Part shown: positions 62,119 through 64,000 of the stretch, piece by piece
Layout: the number at the start of each line of letters is the position of its first letter
Numbering within the stretch: position 1 is the first letter of the stretch
NCBI RefSeq assembly: GCF_035704785.1
Contig: NZ_DASSWP010000030.1
Location: 23,156-87,155, forward strand
From: Gracilimonas sp035704785
Lineage (GTDB): Bacteria > Bacteroidota > Rhodothermia > Balneolales > Balneolaceae
Length of the DNA stretch: 64,000 bases
Direction of reading: 5' to 3'
Program-made: the position numbers and the translations under genes
Notes under the pieces: model-generated
What the model was told of the DNA's origin: nothing
Database searches by the model: none
The model's input: only the letters and a program-made list of their open reading frames with translations

Positions 62119-63117
62119 TTATCGTCTCCAGTCAGTCTCTTCTTTGGGTTTGTTATCGAGGATCTCCTCGATCTTTTCCATGGCCGCCGCATCAACCTTA
62201 TCAACAAAGTCGATGGCTTTCATGTTTTGCTCCACCTGTTCCACATTAGACGCTCCGGTTATCACCGTGCTTACATTTGGATTCTTTAAACACCAGATAA
62301 GTGCCAGTTGAGGCATCGGTACGCCCAGATCATCAGAAACAGAAGCCAGTTTTTCTACTTTCCTAAGCTTTGCTTTTCCCTCTTCCGTCTCAAGCAGCTT
62401 CTTACGCAACCAGCTGTATTTCTCAAGATCGAGCCGGGAACCTTCAGGGATGCCATCATTGTATTTTCCGGTCAGTAATCCGCTTGCCAAAGGACTCCAT
62501 ATCGTCGTGCCCAAGCCGATATCTTCATAAAGGGAAGCAAATTCTTTTTCCACTTTACCGCGCTTGAACATATTGTATTCCGGCTGCTCCATCAGTGGAG
62601 GACGCAAGTGATTCTCTTTAGCAAAGTCATATGCTTTTCGGATCTGGTCAGCGCTCCATTCGCTGGTTCCCCAGTACAAAGCTTTTCCCTCATTAATCAT
62701 TTGATTCATAGCCCAAACGGTTTCTTCGATTGGAGTATATATGTCGGGGCGGTGACAAAAGATCAGATCCACATAATCCGTTTGGAGTCTTTCAAGAGCC
62801 GCTTCGGTCCCTTCTTTGATATGCTTGAAGGAAAGTCCCTGATCATTGGGCCCCTCTCCTCCCCAAAAGATCTTGGTTGACAGGACAAGGTCGGAACGTT
62901 TCCATTCTGCTTTCTTGATCACCTCACCCATAATGATCTCCGACTTTCCGGACTCATAAGCCTCGGCATTGTCAAAAAAGTTTACCCCGGCATCATAGGC
63001 CGTTTTCATTTGGTTGTACGCCAGATCCGTATCCACCTGCTCACCGAAGGTGACCCAAGACCCAAATGATAGTGCTGATACTTTAAGTCCGGATCGTCCT
63101 AAAAATCTGTATTCCAT
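62119..63117 (-). CDS. Aldo/keto reductase, Kv-beta-like
   Basis: NADPH-dependent aldo/keto reductase of 332 aa, AKR6/voltage-gated K-channel beta-subunit branch. It starts MEYRFLGRSGLKVSALSFGS and has DAGVNFFDNAEAYESGKSE (catalytic Tyr), LVLSTKIFWG with the Lys, YVDLIFCHRPDIYTP (His), GKALYWGTSEWSADQI and VSTVITGASNVEQVEQNM (NADP-binding). It probably reduces small aldehydes. It is read toward the dispersed repeat and away from the tRNA. Confidence 0.9.
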   Translation of the reverse strand: MEYRFLGRSGLKVSALSFGSWVTFGEQVDTDLAYNQMKTAYDAGVNFFDNAEAYESGKSEIIMGEVIKKAEWKRSDLVLSTKIFWGGEGPNDQGLSFKHIKEGTEAALERLQTDYVDLIFCHRPDIYTPIEETVWAMNQMINEGKALYWGTSEWSADQIRKAYDFAKENHLRPPLMEQPEYNMFKRGKVEKEFASLYEDIGLGTTIWSPLASGLLTGKYNDGIPEGSRLDLEKYSWLRKKLLETEEGKAKLRKVEKLASVSDDLGVPMPQLALIWCLKNPNVSTVITGASNVEQVEQNMKAIDFVDKVDAAAMEKIEEILDNKPKEETDWRR

Positions 63118-63231
63118 GTAATTACAATTGGTTTAGTTTTGATTTTTCATTCTTATAATTTAACAGATGTGAATTTCAATACGTTCTAAAAAATTGAATT
63201 AATAATATTCGAATCTGAGGGATAAGATTTT

Positions 63232-63239
63232 TATCTTTG
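63232..63239 (+). promoter_or_regulatory. Predicted promoter -7 box of the tRNA gene
   Basis: TATCTTTG, an exact match to TAnnTTTG, with TTCG at 63208-63211 20 bp upstream. The tRNA begins 30 bp downstream. Confidence 0.55.
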
Positions 63240-63268
63240 GCGCCTCACTAAAGTGAGATAAACAATCA

Positions 63269-63342
63269 GGGCCCGTAGCTCAGTTGGTTAGAGCAGTCGA
63301 CTCATAATCGATTGGTCGGGGGTTCAAGTCCCTCCGGGCCCA
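63269..63342 (+). tRNA. tRNA with CAT anticodon (Ile2 or elongator Met)
   Basis: A 74-nt cloverleaf: acceptor GGGCCCG/CGGGCCC with discriminator A63342, a D-arm starting GCTCAGTTGGTTAGAGC, an anticodon arm with loop CTCATAA (anticodon CAT at 63303-63305) and a T-arm GGGGGTTCAAGTCCCTC. The 3' CCA is not encoded. The anticodon arm and variable region (CGACTCATAATCG, then TTGGTCG) resemble E. coli ileX, whose C34 is changed to lysidine to read AUA; elongator Met is the alternative. An integrase gene lies just downstream. Confidence 0.92.
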
Positions 63343-63347
63343 CAATT

Positions 63348-63375
63348 ATTGAGAGGGTGTAAAAACCCTCTCAAT
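63348..63375 (+). terminator. Hairpin directly after the tRNA
   Basis: A 10-bp perfect stem (ATTGAGAGGG/CCCTCTCAAT, 8-nt loop) starts 6 bp after the tRNA. It likely ends tRNA transcription; the following T-tract is short. Confidence 0.65.
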
Positions 63376-63435
63376 TCCCTTCTAAGCCAAAAAAAAGCCT
63401 GATTACTTACACTAAGTAAGCGAACGCAAAGGAAC

Positions 63436-63493
63436 GAAAGTGTACACTTTCATTCCCCTACATTCCCAACTACTATGTACACTACTATGTACA
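63436..63493. repeat. Palindrome and tandem repeat upstream of the integrase
   Basis: A 16-bp perfect palindrome (GAAAGTGTACACTTTC, 63436-63451) is followed by two copies of TACTATGTACA (63471-63481 and 63483-63493). Such repeats next to an integrase gene often bind integrase arms or the directionality factor; which of these applies is unknown. Confidence 0.7.
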
Positions 63494-63521
63494 ATTTTGG
63501 GATCACCGCTCGCAAAGGCTG

Positions 63522-63557
63522 CTGAATTAAGAGTTCGCTTACCGAACTTTAATTCAG
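63522..63557. repeat. Hairpin in front of the integrase start codon
   Basis: Arms CTGAATTAAGAGTTCG and CGAACTTTAATTCAG pair over 15 bp with one bulged G and a 5-nt loop. It ends 12 bp before the integrase ATG, so it could control its translation or be a recombination site arm. Confidence 0.65.
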
Positions 63558-63569
63558 AAGGCTCCTACT

Positions 63570-64000
63570 ATGGCATTTCTTATCAAGCGCGGTAAATACT
63601 ACTATGTGAATTTTTACTCCGAAGAACTGGGTAAAAAGAATGTTCGAAAATCATTGGGCACCCGACACAAGGATGTTGCTCAGAAAATGGTAATCGAACT
63701 CGAAAAACTGGAATCGTTAGGCAAGATCAATCCCTTTTCTAAAGGATTCAATCCCAAGAAGGTGTTGCAACGTAACACCAGTGATGAAACCACTGACTGT
63801 AACACGGTTAGTGAATCCATTGAATTATTCTACAAATCGAAAGGCCACCTCTCTCCAGCAACCATTGGAGCCTATCAGCGAGCTTTAGATCATTTCGTGG
63901 AATTAAATGAGTTATCGGATGTACACCCAACCAATGTGCTAAGCTACCATTTTGAGAATGTGATCTTTAAAAAAGGTATTACTTCAGCTACAAGACACTA
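63570..64000 (+). CDS. Tyrosine recombinase/integrase, 3' end beyond the window
   Basis: An open frame of 143 codons begins at ATG 63570 and runs off the window. The N-terminus has an arm-type DNA-binding beta sheet (MAFLIKRGKYYYVNFYSEEL), a GTRHKDVAQKMVIELEKLE helix, and a SAM-like core-binding domain (SESIELFYKSKGHLSPATIG, AYQRALDHFVELNELSDV). The catalytic RHRY residues lie outside the window. Placement 227 bp after a tRNA is typical of integrative elements that use the tRNA 3' end as attachment site. The type of element cannot be told from here. Confidence 0.85.
   Translation, partial: MAFLIKRGKYYYVNFYSEELGKKNVRKSLGTRHKDVAQKMVIELEKLESLGKINPFSKGFNPKKVLQRNTSDETTDCNTVSESIELFYKSKGHLSPATIGAYQRALDHFVELNELSDVHPTNVLSYHFENVIFKKGITSATRH

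Noticed and set aside
1..64000. CRISPR arrays, rRNA genes and known riboswitches
   Set aside because: No regularly spaced repeats, rRNA signatures or recognisable riboswitch cores were found on reading.

Overview
The window looks like a moderately AT-rich chromosomal segment from an aerobic marine-type member of the Balneolaeota/Rhodothermota side of the Bacteroidota superphylum. The signs are an alternative complex III plus caa3-type oxidase operon, type IX secretion (T9SS) genes with T9SS C-terminal sorting domains, weak Shine-Dalgarno use, promoter boxes of the TAnnTTTG type, and an L21 protein with a C-terminal extension. The taxonomic call is an inference from gene content; no 16S gene is present.

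Layout. Positions 1-9000 (+) hold the end of an act operon (actC, D, E, F), a membrane protein with an N-terminal transposase-like HTH, sco1, and coxB, coxA, coxC and coxD, closed by a strong hairpin terminator. This is a quinol-to-oxygen chain in which ActE and CoxB carry sibling cytochrome c domains. Positions 9.1-22.3 kb hold an MBL hydrolase and a very large coiled-coil membrane protein (+). They are followed by a minus-strand run: HAD phosphatase, sugar-phosphate cupin, VWA (Bat-like) protein, alpha/beta hydrolase, DinB-like protein, two acyl-CoA dehydrogenases and a HEAT-cyclophilin lipoprotein. lexA is divergent from the last of these. Positions 23.3-32.2 kb hold rplU-rpmA, an FAH-family enzyme, an M23 peptidase, ridA (-), two tandem TPR lipoproteins, a trans-sulfuration PLP enzyme and a thiolase.

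Positions 32.2-41.5 kb are a T9SS locus. A decayed C-terminal fragment that looks like porU is followed by porV, an M6-like secreted protein that has lost its HExxH motif, a peptidase-MA/TolB-propeller/barrel protein and a DUF5683-like membrane protein. Positions 41.5-45.9 kb hold a PASTA protein, rpe, phoH (apparently with an ATA start), a second MBL hydrolase and a purine nucleoside phosphorylase. Positions 45.9-52.6 kb hold a carboxyltransferase, a highly charged unknown protein, an orphan ABC ATPase, an M29 aminopeptidase, a membrane-bound LuxR-type HTH protein, a VOC protein and a DUF6483-like protein.

Positions 52.7-60.0 kb (-) are a near-complete haem biosynthesis cluster, hemA-C-D-E-F-B-L. 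It supplies the haem used by the cytochromes at the left end. Three of its intergenic gaps each contain a long perfect palindrome. Positions 60.2-63.1 kb hold a DUF3127 OB-fold protein, a lipoprotein, a dispersed palindromic repeat and an aldo/keto reductase. The right end (63.2-64.0 kb) is a CAT-anticodon tRNA followed by short repeats and the start of a tyrosine recombinase gene. This is the probable left edge of an integrated mobile element that continues outside the window.
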